Assembly: GCF_003259195.1 (NCBI RefSeq)
Contig: NZ_QJPK01000015.1
Coordinates: 1 to 64,000 of the forward strand
Source: Paracoccus sediminilitoris
GTDB lineage: Bacteria > Pseudomonadota > Alphaproteobacteria > Rhodobacterales > Rhodobacteraceae
Length of the DNA: 64,000 nt
Direction: 5' to 3'
The position numbers were made by a program, and so were the translations under genes. The notes beneath the pieces are model-generated. The model saw only the letters and a list, made by a program, of their open reading frames with translations. It had not been told where the DNA came from and searched no databases. Shown here in pieces: positions 21,607-30,628 of the stretch. The stretch's first letter is position 1. Every line of letters begins with the position of its first letter.

Positions 21607-22533
21607 ATGGTCATTGACGAACAAAAGATGAAATCCCTGTCCGAGCGGCTGGTGCAGGACGAGGTTCGCGGTCGCAGCCCCTGGGCGGATGCCCGCAAGC
21701 GGTTCCTGAACAACAAGGGCGCGATGCTGGGACTGATCATCCTGATCCTGGTCTCGGTCTTCGCGATGGTCGGCGGCCAATTCGCCGTCTGGTCGAACGA
21801 GGAGCTGGACTTCAGCGTCATGGGACAGGTTGCCCAGATGGGCCAGCCCTCGCTGGAAAACGGCCATTACTTCGGCACCGACAACCTGGGCCGCGACCTG
21901 TTCGCGCGGGTCGTCCAAGGCACGCAGATCAGCCTGATGGTCGGTGTCGTGGGCGCGGGCATCGCCGTCATCGTCGGCACGCTTTACGGCGCGACGGCCG
22001 GATATGTCGGCGGGCGCACCGACCAGATCATGATGCGGACCGTCGATATCCTGATGTCGATCCCCTATATGTTCGTGCTGATCCTGCTGCTGGTGATGTT
22101 CGGGCGGTCGATGTCGATGCTGTTCCTGGGCATCGGGCTGATCAGCTGGCTGGACATGTCGCGCATCGTACGCGGCCAGACCCTGTCGCTGAAGAACCGC
22201 GAATTCATCGAGGCCGCCCGTGCCACCGGCGTTCCCGCCTGGAAGATCATCATCCGCCACATCGTCCCGAACCTTTTGGGCGTGGTCGCGGTCTATGCGA
22301 CGCTGCTGGTGCCGCTGATGATCCTGACCGAAAGCTTCATCAGCTTCCTTGGCCTTGGGGTTCAGGAACCGCTGACCAGCTGGGGCGCGTTGATTTCCGA
22401 AGGGGCGGGAACGATGAACTATGGCACCTTGTGGCAGCTGGCCTTCCCGCTGTTCTTCTTTGTCATCACGCTGTTCGGCTTCTTCTTCGTGGGCGACGGC
22501 CTGCGTGACGCCCTCGACCCGAAGGAGCGCTGA
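21607..22533 (+). CDS. oppC: peptide ABC transporter permease OppC
   Basis: Second inner-membrane permease, 308 residues. The long cytoplasmic N-terminus (about 35 residues) precedes the first helix, as usual in OppC. Seen: FGTDNLGRDLFARVVQGTQI, a glycine-rich second helix, and the EAA loop EAARATGVPAWKIIIRHIVP with FISFLGLGVQEPLTSWG. It lies between oppB and oppD with 2-3 base gaps. Confidence 0.95.
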   Translation: MVIDEQKMKSLSERLVQDEVRGRSPWADARKRFLNNKGAMLGLIILILVSVFAMVGGQFAVWSNEELDFSVMGQVAQMGQPSLENGHYFGTDNLGRDLFARVVQGTQISLMVGVVGAGIAVIVGTLYGATAGYVGGRTDQIMMRTVDILMSIPYMFVLILLLVMFGRSMSMLFLGIGLISWLDMSRIVRGQTLSLKNREFIEAARATGVPAWKIIIRHIVPNLLGVVAVYATLLVPLMILTESFISFLGLGVQEPLTSWGALISEGAGTMNYGTLWQLAFPLFFFVITLFGFFFVGDGLRDALDPKER

Positions 22534-22535
22534 AC

Positions 22536-23642
22536 ATGAGCCTTCTAGACATCCGGAACCTTTCGGTTCGCTTCCAGACCAACGATGCCGAGGTCTGTGC
22601 CGTCAACAATGTCAACCTGTCGGTCGAGGCCGGACAGACCCTTGGTATCGTCGGTGAATCGGGCAGCGGCAAATCGCAGCTGTCCTTCGCCATGATGGGC
22701 CTTTTGGCGCGCAATGGTCGCGCGACGGGGTCGGTCATGTTCGACGGCCAGGAAATTCTGAACGCCCGGCCCAAGGTCCTGAACAGCATCCGGGCCGAGA
22801 AGATGGCGATGATCTTTCAGGACCCAATGACCTCGCTGAACCCCTATATGCGGGTGGCCGACCAGATGGCCGAGGTGCTGACCCTGCACAAGGGCATCGG
22901 CAAGCGTGAGGCCGTGGCGCAGGCCGTCGAGATGCTGGACGCCGTCAAGATCCCCGACGCCAAGGGTCGCGTGCGGCTCTATCCGCATGAATTCAGCGGC
23001 GGCATGCGCCAGCGCGTGATGATTGCCATGGCGCTTCTGTGCAAGCCCAAGCTGCTGATCGCGGATGAACCGACCACCGCGCTGGACGTGACCGTGCAGG
23101 CGCAGATTATGCAGCTGCTGAAGGAATTGCAGCGCGATTTCGGCATGGCGATGATCCTGATCACCCATGATCTGGGCGTTGTGGCGGGGTCCTGCGAACG
23201 CGTGGCGGTCATGTATGGCGGGCGCATCCGGGAAACCGGGCCGGTCCGCCCGATCTTTGCCGCGCCGACGCATCCCTATACCCAAGGGCTGCTGGACGCG
23301 ATCCCGCGCGTTGATCAGCAGGACGAGGAATTGCGCGCCATCCCCGGCCAACCCCCGAACATGAGCCGACCCCCCAGTGGCTGCGCGTTTTCCCCGCGCT
23401 GCCCCTATGCGCGCGAGGGCTGCGACACGATCGATCCGCCGCTGGAAGGTTTTGCCCCCGAACAGGCCCGCGCCTGTCATGCCCCCGTGGCCGAGGTCAT
23501 CGCCCGCCAGAACCGCATCACCATCGACGACGACCAGCCCGCAGCCGATCCCGGTGCCGGACCCGTGCAGGCCATCCCGCGCGGAGCCGTGGCAGGCGCT
23601 GGTGCCGCCGGAACCCCCAGCACGGTGGAGGGACAGCAATGA
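22536..23642 (+). CDS. oppD: peptide ABC transporter ATP-binding protein OppD
   Basis: Cytoplasmic ATPase of the peptide importer, 368 residues. Walker [11 protein letters not shown]-loop [11 protein letters not shown], signature FSGGMRQR, Walker [13 protein letters not shown] and the switch His in ITHDLGVV are all present. The C-terminal oligopeptide domain carries the Cys-rich block ([15 protein letters not shown]) that in relatives binds an iron-sulfur cluster. The last 50 residues are a Pro/Ala-rich tail beyond the family norm. The stop overlaps the oppF start (ATGA). Confidence 0.95.
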   Translation: MSLLDIRNLSVRFQTNDAEVCAVNNVNLSVEAGQTLGIVGESGSGKSQLSFAMMGLLARNGRATGSVMFDGQEILNARPKVLNSIRAEKMAMIFQDPMTSLNPYMRVADQMAEVLTLHKGIGKREAVAQAVEMLDAVKIPDAKGRVRLYPHEFSGGMRQRVMIAMALLCKPKLLIADEPTTALDVTVQAQIMQLLKELQRDFGMAMILITHDLGVVAGSCERVAVMYGGRIRETGPVRPIFAAPTHPYTQGLLDAIPRVDQQDEELRAIPGQPPNMSRPPSGCAFSPRCPYAREGCDTIDPPLEGFAPEQARACHAPVAEVIARQNRITIDDDQPAADPGAGPVQAIPRGAVAGAGAAGTPSTVEGQQ

Positions 23643-24661
23643 ACCCGCTTCTTGATGTGCGCGACCTGCGCGTGACCTTCCAGATCCGCCGCGAGGGCGA
23701 TCTGCCTTGGGCCAAGCCCCGGCCCCTGCATGCCGTCGCAGGCGTCGATTTCACCCTGAACCCCGGTGAGACCTTGGGCGTCGTGGGCGAATCCGGTTGC
23801 GGGAAATCCACCTTGGCCCGCGCGCTCATCGGGCTTGTCCCCGCCGAGGGTCAGGCAGAATGGATCGACGGCAAGGACCTGCTGGCCATGTCGCCGCGCC
23901 AGATGATGAAATATCGCAGCGACATCCAGATGGTCTTTCAGGACCCGCTGGCCAGCCTGAACCCGCGCATGACCGTGGGTCAGATCATCGCCGAACCCCT
24001 GACGACGCACCGCCCCGACCTTGGCCGCGCCGAGGTCCGCGACCGCGTCAAGGCGATGATGGAACGGGTGGGCCTGCTGCCGAACCAGATCAACCGCTAT
24101 CCGCATGAATTCAGCGGCGGGCAGTGCCAGCGCATCGGCATCGCCCGCGCGCTGATCGTGGAACCCAAGCTGATCATCTGCGACGAACCGGTTTCGGCGC
24201 TGGACGTGTCGATCCAGGCGCAGGTGATCAATCTGCTGATCCGATTGCAGAAGGATCTGGGACTGGCGCTGGTCTTTATTGCCCACGACCTGTCGGTGGT
24301 CAAACATATCAGCGACCGGGTGATGGTGCTCTATCTGGGCAAGGTGATGGAGGTGGCGTCCTCGGCCGATCTCTATGGCGATCCGCAGCACCCCTATACG
24401 CAGGCGCTGCTTTCCGCGGTCCCGGTGCCCGACCCCACGATCGAGACGGCCAAGACCATCGTGCCGCTGGCGGGCGACCTGCCCTCGCCGATGAACCCGC
24501 CCTCGGGCTGCGTCTTCCGGACGCGCTGCCCGCGTGCGCAGGCCCGCTGCGCCGAGGAGGTGCCCCAGCCAATAGGCGGCGATCACAAGATCGCCTGCCA
24601 TTTCCCCGGCCCCCTGACCGAGGCCGAGATCGCCCACGCCCGCCGACACGAGGCCGCGTAA
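23639..24661 (+). CDS. oppF: peptide ABC transporter ATP-binding protein OppF
   Basis: Second ATPase of the importer, 340 residues, forming a heterodimer with OppD. Walker A GESGCGKST, Q-loop FQDPLASLNPR, signature FSGGQCQR, Walker B LIICDEPVSALD and switch His in IAHDLSVV are intact, and the C-terminal oligopeptide domain has CVFRTRCPRAQARC. It overlaps oppD by 4 bases and is followed 1 base later by an exporter-type ABC gene. Confidence 0.95.
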   Translation: MNPLLDVRDLRVTFQIRREGDLPWAKPRPLHAVAGVDFTLNPGETLGVVGESGCGKSTLARALIGLVPAEGQAEWIDGKDLLAMSPRQMMKYRSDIQMVFQDPLASLNPRMTVGQIIAEPLTTHRPDLGRAEVRDRVKAMMERVGLLPNQINRYPHEFSGGQCQRIGIARALIVEPKLIICDEPVSALDVSIQAQVINLLIRLQKDLGLALVFIAHDLSVVKHISDRVMVLYLGKVMEVASSADLYGDPQHPYTQALLSAVPVPDPTIETAKTIVPLAGDLPSPMNPPSGCVFRTRCPRAQARCAEEVPQPIGGDHKIACHFPGPLTEAEIAHARRHEAA

Positions 24662-24662
24662 C

Positions 24663-26516
24663 ATGCCGCCGTCCGACCCGACTGCAACCACATTTGCGGC
24701 GCGTTGGGCGGCGCTGAAGAACATCCCGCCCTTCCTGGCGATGGTCTGGCAGGCCAGCCGGACGCTGACCCTGGCGATGATCATCCTGCGGCTGCTGCGG
24801 GCGTTGATGCCCGTCGCGATGCTGTGGGTGGGCAAGCTGATCATCGATCAAGTGGTGGGCCTGTCATCCCTGCCCGGCCATCCCGAAACCCTGTCGGGCT
24901 GGTGGGACAGCGGGCTGGCGACAGGTCTGATCGCGCTGGTCGTGGCCGAACTGGCGCTGGCGCTGACCCAGGACATCCTGGGGCGGCTGGTCAGCTATAC
25001 CGACAGCCTGCTGCAGGAAAAGCTGGTGATCGACATCTCGATCCGGCTGATGGACCACGCGGGCGACCTGGACCTTGCCAACTTTGAAGACCCCGCCTTT
25101 CAGGACCGGCTGGACCGCGCGCGACGCCAGACGATGGGGCGCATCCCGCTGGTCAACCAGGTCATGCAACAGCTGCAGGATCTGGTCACCGTGGGCAGTT
25201 TCGCGGTCGGGCTGCTGGTCTATAACCCGTGGCTGGTCCTGCTGCTGGCCGTGGCGCTGATCCCGTCGCTGTTCGGAGAGATGCATTTCAACGCCCAGAC
25301 CTATGCGCTGAACCACCGCCGCGCGCCCGACCGGCGCGAACGCGACTATCTGCGCATGATCGGGGCCAGCGCCGAAACCGCGAAAGAGGTCAAGATCTTT
25401 GGCCTGTCGCCCTTCCTGCGCGACCGCTATTTGACGCTGGCGCGGCGGTTCTACCTGGAAAACCGTGCAATCCAGCGGCGCCAGCTGACGGCGATGGCGG
25501 CACTGACGGCCATGGGGACGCTGGCCTATTACGGCGCCTTCCTGTGGATCATCGCCAATGCCCTGACCGGCGATCTGACGCTTGGCGACCTGACCTTCCT
25601 GTCGGGCAGCTTTCTGCGGCTGCGCGGGCTGCTGGAGGGGCTGCTCAGCAGTTTCTCCAGCATGGCGGGACAGGCCATGTATCTGGACGACCTGTTCGAG
25701 TTCTTCACCTCGACCCCCGCCATCGCGTCTCGACCCGATGCGCTGCCGGTCCCCACGCCGATCCGCCAGGGTTTCCGGTTCGAAAACGTGGGCTTCCGCT
25801 ATGCCGGGCGCGATGATTGGGCCATCCGCGGCATGAGCTTTGACCTGCATGCAGGGGAAACCGTCGCGCTGGTGGGGGAAAACGGCGCGGGCAAGACCAC
25901 CATCGTCAAGCTGCTGGCGCGGCTTTACGACCCCGACGAAGGGCGCATCCTGCTGGATGGCCGTGACCTGCGCGACTATGACCTGGACCAGCTGCGCGGC
26001 GCCGTGGGCGTCATCTTCCAAGATTTTGTCCGCTATGCCGTCACTGCGTCGGAAAATATCGCCATCGGGCGAATCGAGGAACGCGACGACGGTCCCCGCA
26101 TCATCGCCGCCGCCGAACGGTCCCTGGCCGATCAGGTCATCGCCAAGCTGCCGCGGGGATATGACCAGATGGTCGGCAAGCGTTTCAGCAAGGGTTTGGA
26201 CCTCTCGGGTGGCGAATGGCAGAAGCTGGCCATCGCGCGTGCCTATATGCGCGACGCACAGCTGTTGATCCTGGACGAACCCACCGCTGCCCTGGACGCA
26301 CGCGCCGAGTACGAGGTGTTTCAGCGCTTCAAGGAACTGACGCATGGACGCACGGCGCTGCTGATCTCACACCGCTTCTCCAGCGTGCGGATGGCCGACC
26401 GGATCATCGTGCTGGAAAAGGGTCGGGTCGATGCACAGGGCAGCCATGACGAATTGCTGGCGCAGAACGGCCGCTATCGCGAGCTGTTCGAGCTGCAGGC
26501 CCAAGGGTATCGGTGA
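24663..26516 (+). CDS. ABC transporter with fused membrane and ATPase domains (exporter type)
   Basis: A 617-residue half-transporter. Residues 1-340 hold about six membrane helices with an ABC-exporter layout, and residues 360-600 form the ATPase: Walker A GENGAGKTT, Q-loop FQDFVRYA, signature DLSGGEWQKLAIARA, Walker B LLILDEPTAALD, switch His in ISHRFSSV. It should work as a homodimer and move a substrate out or across the inner membrane. The stop of oppF is one base away, so it is likely co-transcribed with the peptide importer. The substrate is unknown; lipid, peptide or drug are all possible. Confidence 0.88.
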   Translation: MPPSDPTATTFAARWAALKNIPPFLAMVWQASRTLTLAMIILRLLRALMPVAMLWVGKLIIDQVVGLSSLPGHPETLSGWWDSGLATGLIALVVAELALALTQDILGRLVSYTDSLLQEKLVIDISIRLMDHAGDLDLANFEDPAFQDRLDRARRQTMGRIPLVNQVMQQLQDLVTVGSFAVGLLVYNPWLVLLLAVALIPSLFGEMHFNAQTYALNHRRAPDRRERDYLRMIGASAETAKEVKIFGLSPFLRDRYLTLARRFYLENRAIQRRQLTAMAALTAMGTLAYYGAFLWIIANALTGDLTLGDLTFLSGSFLRLRGLLEGLLSSFSSMAGQAMYLDDLFEFFTSTPAIASRPDALPVPTPIRQGFRFENVGFRYAGRDDWAIRGMSFDLHAGETVALVGENGAGKTTIVKLLARLYDPDEGRILLDGRDLRDYDLDQLRGAVGVIFQDFVRYAVTASENIAIGRIEERDDGPRIIAAAERSLADQVIAKLPRGYDQMVGKRFSKGLDLSGGEWQKLAIARAYMRDAQLLILDEPTAALDARAEYEVFQRFKELTHGRTALLISHRFSSVRMADRIIVLEKGRVDAQGSHDELLAQNGRYRELFELQAQGYR

Positions 26517-26535
26517 TTATCTGGATGGGGGGTGG

Positions 26536-26612
26536 TGGTACCGCCTACCCGTCTCGAACGGGTGACCTCTAGATCCACAATCTAGCGCTCTAACCAACTG
26601 AGCTAAGGCGGC
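26536..26612 (-). tRNA. tRNA-His (anticodon GTG)
   Basis: Read on the minus strand the 5' end is GCCGCCTTAGCTCAGTTGG. The anticodon stem CTAGA/TCTAG encloses the loop TTGTGGA (anticodon GTG), the T arm is ACCCG/CGGGT around TTCGAGA, and the acceptor strand is AGGCGGT then A and the encoded CCA (26536-26538). The mature ends give G1-U72 with A73, and the base before G1 is T, so the usual G-1:C73 pair of tRNA-His is absent. This is the known alphaproteobacterial variant. Confidence 0.93.
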
Positions 26613-26713
26613 ACTGGGCGGTTCAATAGCCCCAGTGCGCGGCGGTTGCAACCCTCGCTTGCCGTGAAATTGCGTCCGCGTTACAGAAAGTTTCTCAGCT
26701 GAAAGGACAGACC

Positions 26714-26914
26714 ATGGGTATCAACAGCGAAAGCGATGTCACGGCCAATCTTCAGATCGGCCCAACCGATCAGGGAATGGTCCGCATCTACATTCAGGGC
26801 GACGGCATCGACCTGCCGATGGATTTCGACGCCGAAGAAGCGACCGAGATCGCCGAAGAACTGATGGCAGCCGCCGAGGCCGTCCGCAGCACGTCTAAAA
26901 AGCCCCGGCGCTGA
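26714..26914 (+). CDS. small acidic protein resembling the DUF6324 family
   Basis: A 66-residue soluble acidic protein (MGINSESDVTANLQIGPTDQ) with predicted beta strands in the first half and an Ala/Glu-rich helix at about 40-56. The C-terminus is basic (STSKKPRR). It has the leader AAAGGA at proper spacing. It looks like a family found across Rhodobacterales with no known role. It converges on mmcB, whose last 20 bases overlap it on the other strand. Confidence 0.78.
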   Translation: MGINSESDVTANLQIGPTDQGMVRIYIQGDGIDLPMDFDAEEATEIAEELMAAAEAVRSTSKKPRR

Positions 26915-27362
26915 GCCCTTCCGGGTCGCACAGCCCCTGCAGGCGCAGGGCCGCGGCCCTGGCAAAGTCGCGTTGCACCTTGGTGCGGCGCGCGGGCGCA
27001 AGGCGGGTTTCGGGCGCCATGCGGACAATATCGGCGCCATAGGCATCGGCCATGATCAGGCCGGTGTCCTGGGGTAGCAGGTCGATGGGGAAATCACCGT
27101 CGACCGCCCAAAAATAGCGGTCGCACCATTCCAGATATCCCTGCCACTTGCGGTCGGACTGGAAATCGGCGCGGCTGCTTTTGCATTCGACGATCCACAA
27201 TTCGCCCTTCGGACCAAGGCTGATCAGGTCGACGCGCAACCCGCGCGACGGCACGAATTCGGTCAGCACGGCATGATCCAGCGACCGCAGCATCCGCCCG
27301 GTGCCCCGCGCAAGCCGTTGCCCCGGCTTGCCGGGAAGGCAGGTCTGTTCAATTGCGTCCAT
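26895..27362 (-). CDS. mmcB: MmcB-family DNA repair protein
   Basis: A 155-residue PD-(D/E)xK nuclease-like protein. The core reads RVDLISLGPKGELWIVECKS, then SDRKWQGYLEWCDRYFWAV, which contains Asp, Glu-Cys-Lys and Lys in the order of the nuclease motif. Caulobacter MmcB is a LexA-regulated factor important after mitomycin C and UV damage. A close LexA-box match (27375-27389) lies 13 bases upstream of the ATG, supporting SOS control. It is divergent from the TSUP exporter gene and overlaps the convergent small gene end by 20 bases. Confidence 0.9.
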   Translation of the reverse strand: MDAIEQTCLPGKPGQRLARGTGRMLRSLDHAVLTEFVPSRGLRVDLISLGPKGELWIVECKSSRADFQSDRKWQGYLEWCDRYFWAVDGDFPIDLLPQDTGLIMADAYGADIVRMAPETRLAPARRTKVQRDFARAAALRLQGLCDPEGLSAGAF

Positions 27363-27374
27363 GCGCCGAAACTA

Positions 27375-27389
27375 GAACGAAGCAGAAAC
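27375..27389 (-). promoter_or_regulatory. LexA (SOS) box-like site upstream of mmcB
   Basis: On the minus strand GTTT, seven bases, GTTC (plus strand GAAC, 7 bases, AAAC). The alphaproteobacterial LexA box is GTTC-N7-GTTC, so seven of eight key bases match, with exact spacing. It lies 13-27 bases before the mmcB start, the expected place for repression. Confidence 0.65.
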
Positions 27390-27473
27390 AATCTCAACCC
27401 GCCTTGCCGCTGGCTGACGCGGCGTATAGCGTCTGGCAAAACGCGAATTGCCGAAGCCGCCTGAAAGGACTGC

Positions 27474-28235
27474 ATGTTCGATATCGCCCTGCTTTTCCTT
27501 GCCGGGCTGGTCGGCGGCATCCTGAATGCCGTGGCGGGCGGGGGCACCTTCATCACCTTTCCGGCGCTGGTCTTCGTGGGCGTGCCCCCGGTGATCGCCA
27601 ATGCCACGGCGACCGTGGCCGCGCTGCCCGGCTATCTTGCCGCGACCTATGGCTTCCGCCGCGATCTGGCCGCGATGGAGGGTGTCAGGATGCGGCACCT
27701 GACGCTGTGGACCATGGCGGGCGGCGTGATCGGGGCCGGGCTGCTGCTGGTCAGTTCGAATCAGGCATTCTCGGCGCTGGTCCCCTTTCTTCTGCTGATC
27801 GCGACGGTCATCTTCATCTGGGCGCAGCAGGTCCGGGCATGGGCGGCGCGCTATGCGCGGGTCGTGACGCCCTTCGGGCTGGGAACGCTGCTGCCGGTGG
27901 CGGTCTATGGCGGGTATTTCAACGGCGGGCTGGGGATCATCCTGCTGGCCCTGTTCGCGATGTGGGGTCTGCGCGACATCCACCAGATGAACGGGCTGAA
28001 AAGCTGGCTCAGCGTCGCGTTGTCGCTGATCGCCTGCGTGATCTTCGCCCTTGGCGGATCGATCGCATGGGGCCCCGGCGCGCTGATGGCGCTCGGCACC
28101 GTTCTGGGCGGGTTTATCGGCCCGTCGGTCGCGCGGCGCATCCCCATGCCGACCCTGCGCGCGCTGATCGCCTGCATCGGCTTCGGCACCACCGCAATCT
28201 TTTTCTGGCGTCTCATTCAAGGAGCATCAACATGA
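27474..28235 (+). CDS. TauE/SafE (TSUP) family transporter
   Basis: A 253-residue membrane protein with seven or eight helices in the two-repeat TSUP pattern. The N-terminal repeat AGLVGGILNAVAGGGTFITF contains the signature Gly-rich stretch (GGGTFITFPAL), and the second repeat has the corresponding YFNGGLGIILLALF. Members export or import sulfite, sulfoacetate or other organosulfur anions. It overlaps the start of the RidA gene by ATGA and probably shares a transcript with it. The substrate is unknown. Confidence 0.87.
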   Translation: MFDIALLFLAGLVGGILNAVAGGGTFITFPALVFVGVPPVIANATATVAALPGYLAATYGFRRDLAAMEGVRMRHLTLWTMAGGVIGAGLLLVSSNQAFSALVPFLLLIATVIFIWAQQVRAWAARYARVVTPFGLGTLLPVAVYGGYFNGGLGIILLALFAMWGLRDIHQMNGLKSWLSVALSLIACVIFALGGSIAWGPGALMALGTVLGGFIGPSVARRIPMPTLRALIACIGFGTTAIFFWRLIQGAST

Positions 28236-28579
28236 GCGACATCACCCGTATCGAAACCGGAACCCGCATGAGCCGCGCGGTCATCGCCAACGGTTTCGTC
28301 TTTCTGGCAGGCCAGGTCGGCGAACCGGGCAGTTCGGTCGCCGATCAGACCCGCGAATGCCTGGCGCAGATCGAGGATCTGCTGGCAAAAGCCGGAACCG
28401 ACAAGACGCGCATCGTCTCGGCCCAGATCTGGATGGCCGACATGGCCGATTTTGCGGAAATGAACGCGGTCTGGGACGCCTGGGTGCCCGAAGGTCATGC
28501 CCCCGCCCGTGCCACCGGCGAATCCGCGCTGGCAACCCCCGACTACAAGGTCGAGATCATCGTCACCGCGATCCTGTGA
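28232..28579 (+). CDS. RidA family enamine/imine deaminase
   Basis: A 115-residue YjgF/YER057c/UK114-type protein that hydrolyses reactive enamines such as 2-aminoacrylate. Seen: MSRAVIANGFVFLAGQVG, DQTRECLAQIEDLL, DFAEMNAVWDAWVPEGHAPAR with the family Pro-Ala-Arg near the C-terminus, and IIVTAIL at the end. The Arg that marks true RidA deaminases is present in APARAT. The start ATG overlaps the TSUP stop. The 3' end overlaps lpxB (convergent) by 17 bases. Confidence 0.92.
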   Translation: MSDITRIETGTRMSRAVIANGFVFLAGQVGEPGSSVADQTRECLAQIEDLLAKAGTDKTRIVSAQIWMADMADFAEMNAVWDAWVPEGHAPARATGESALATPDYKVEIIVTAIL

Positions 28580-29717
28580 TCGCCTGAATGACCGAGCGCG
28601 CCGCGCGATGGCCCGGCGCCTCACCGCCCTTTCCAAGGCGGTCCATGGTCAGATCCATGGCCTGCAGCTGCGCGGCGCGCGAGGTAGGATCCTCAAGCGC
28701 CGCCTGCAGCGCCAGCGAAATGGGGCCGGGCTGGCAATTGCGGCCCAGATATTCCGGCACCGCGCGCGTATCGCTGACCAGGTTGACCAGCGTCACCGTG
28801 TCGGTCTTCAGCAACGCGCCCAGGATCCAGCGGCTGATGGGCGCCATGTCATAGCCGATGACCATCGGAATGCGGTTCGCGGCCAGTTCCAGGCTGACCG
28901 TCCCCGATGCCGCCAGCGCCAGATCGGCGGCGGCGAAGGCGGCACGTTTCTCATCCGCCTCCTCGATGACGATGGGGGCGGTAGGCCAGCGGCGGGTCAT
29001 GTCGCGCACCATGCCGGCAACGCCGGGAACGGTGGGCAGGACGACGCGAATTTCCGGGACGCGGTCGCGCAGCCGCATCAACGCCTCGTCAAAGCGGGGG
29101 CCAAGGCGCGACACCTCGGACCGGCGCGATCCCGGCAGGCAGAGGACGATCGGCGCATCACGCGCGATCCCGTGCGCATTGCGGAACAGGGTGGCATCGT
29201 TGCGACCGGCCACACCCGCCGTGGCGACCGGATGGCCCACGAAATCGCAGGTCATGCCCGCGGCCTGCATCAGCGGCGGCTCGAACGGCAGGATCGCCAA
29301 GACATGGTCGATAACCTTGGCCATCTTGACCGCCCGCCCCGGCCGCCAAGCCCAGACCGACGGCGCGACGTAATGCACCGTCCGAAGTTCGGGGCGCGCG
29401 GCACGCACGATCTTGGCCACGCGCAGACAGAAATCGGGGCTGTCGATCGTCACCAAGACATCGGCCCCCGATTGAAGCACGGCCTGGGCGGTTTCCGCGA
29501 TGCGACGCTTCAGATGGCGATATTTGGGCAGCACTTCCCAAATTCCCATGAGGCTCAGTTCATCCATGGGAAACAAGCTGTCCAGCCCATGCAACTGCAT
29601 GCCATGCCCGCCGATGCCGATGAATTCGGCGGCAGGGTCGAAATGCGTCAGCCCCGCCATCAGGGCGGCGCCAAGCTGATCACCTGAGGGTTCGCCTGCG
29701 ATCAGGAAATACTTCAT
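28563..29717 (-). CDS. lpxB: lipid-A-disaccharide synthase
   Basis: Glycosyltransferase (family 19) condensing UDP-2,3-diacylglucosamine with lipid X to give the disaccharide backbone of lipid A at the inner membrane. The 384-residue product starts MKYFLIAGEPSGDQLGAAL and has GGHGMQLHGLDSLF, SLMGIWEVLPKY, DSPDFCLRVAK, YVAPSVWAWR, FVGHPV, LPGSRRSEV, and ALAASGTVSLELA. It is the last gene of fabZ-lpxA-lpxI-lpxB, 76 bases after lpxI. It overlaps the convergent RidA gene by 17 bases. Confidence 0.97.
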   Translation of the reverse strand: MKYFLIAGEPSGDQLGAALMAGLTHFDPAAEFIGIGGHGMQLHGLDSLFPMDELSLMGIWEVLPKYRHLKRRIAETAQAVLQSGADVLVTIDSPDFCLRVAKIVRAARPELRTVHYVAPSVWAWRPGRAVKMAKVIDHVLAILPFEPPLMQAAGMTCDFVGHPVATAGVAGRNDATLFRNAHGIARDAPIVLCLPGSRRSEVSRLGPRFDEALMRLRDRVPEIRVVLPTVPGVAGMVRDMTRRWPTAPIVIEEADEKRAAFAAADLALAASGTVSLELAANRIPMVIGYDMAPISRWILGALLKTDTVTLVNLVSDTRAVPEYLGRNCQPGPISLALQAALEDPTSRAAQLQAMDLTMDRLGKGGEAPGHRAARSVIQAITGSR

Positions 29718-29793
29718 GCCGGTTCACCTTGCTGCTGTCTGGCCATAGGTATTGGCCTGCAGGCCAAGAAGCCAGCGCTTCCTGACGACTACC

Positions 29794-30603
29794 CTAGGCT
29801 TCGGCGTCTACTGCCCACAGGAACAGACCGGCTGCCTCTGCCCGACGCAGGGTTTCGGTGCGGTCCAGCAGGATCGTGCCGCCCGCCTCCCACGCGATGC
29901 CCGCAAGCCCTGCGCGCGCTGCCTGATCGACGGTATCGGGACCGATGGTCGGCAGGTCGATGCGGCGGTCCTGTCCGGGCTTGGGCGCCTTGTAGAGAAT
30001 CCCTTTCGCGCCGTCGGGATTGGGACGCATGTCCGCATGCAGCGCCGCAAATTGCAGCATCGCCTCGGTGCCCGGCAGGGTTTCCAGCGACAGGCAGAGA
30101 CCTTGTGCCACGACCGCGCCCTGACCGATATCCAAGCCACCCGTGCCGGCAAGGATCTGCGCGGCACGCTGGACGTCGCGTTTGTCAGCCGCCGAAGGTG
30201 CCCCGGCAAGAACGCCCGCATCCGGAACCATGTCGGGACAAATTTCTTTGACCGAACAAATGCTCAGATCATTTTCCTCGAAGATATCGAGGACCGTTCG
30301 CAGGGCCGCGTCATCGCCCGATTGCATCGCCATCAGGATGCGCGGGACAATTTGCGCAGTGCGGGGATCGAATGCCTCGGGGTCCAATCGGGGACGGCGG
30401 ATGGCCCCGGCAAAGATCACCTGTGTGATGCCCTGGTCAATCAGATCGTCGATGAAGGGCAGCAAGCGTTCCAAGCGGAATGTCTTGTGGTCCAGGCCTT
30501 CGGGCGCAAAGCCGTCCAGCGCATAGACGGCAGGGTCCGTCAGGGCGCGCGCTATGGCGGGGGCAAGATGGCCCTTGCCTGCGATCACTGCGATGCGTGT
30601 CAT
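29794..30603 (-). CDS. lpxI: UDP-2,3-diacylglucosamine diphosphatase LpxI
   Basis: Hydrolyses UDP-2,3-diacylglucosamine to lipid X and UMP, replacing LpxH in alphaproteobacteria. The 269-residue product has the N-terminal AVIAGKGHLAPAIARAL fold and the C-terminal LpxI domain (AGTGGLDIGQGAVVAQGLC, KAPKPGQDRRIDLPTIG). It lies between lpxA (25-base gap) and lpxB, as in the known cluster. The conserved Asp-Pro-Thr-Ile-Gly core is read directly. Confidence 0.95.
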   Translation of the reverse strand: MTRIAVIAGKGHLAPAIARALTDPAVYALDGFAPEGLDHKTFRLERLLPFIDDLIDQGITQVIFAGAIRRPRLDPEAFDPRTAQIVPRILMAMQSGDDAALRTVLDIFEENDLSICSVKEICPDMVPDAGVLAGAPSAADKRDVQRAAQILAGTGGLDIGQGAVVAQGLCLSLETLPGTEAMLQFAALHADMRPNPDGAKGILYKAPKPGQDRRIDLPTIGPDTVDQAARAGLAGIAWEAGGTILLDRTETLRRAEAAGLFLWAVDAEA

Positions 30604-30628
30604 CTGTTCTGCCTTGTTGCGCGAATTA

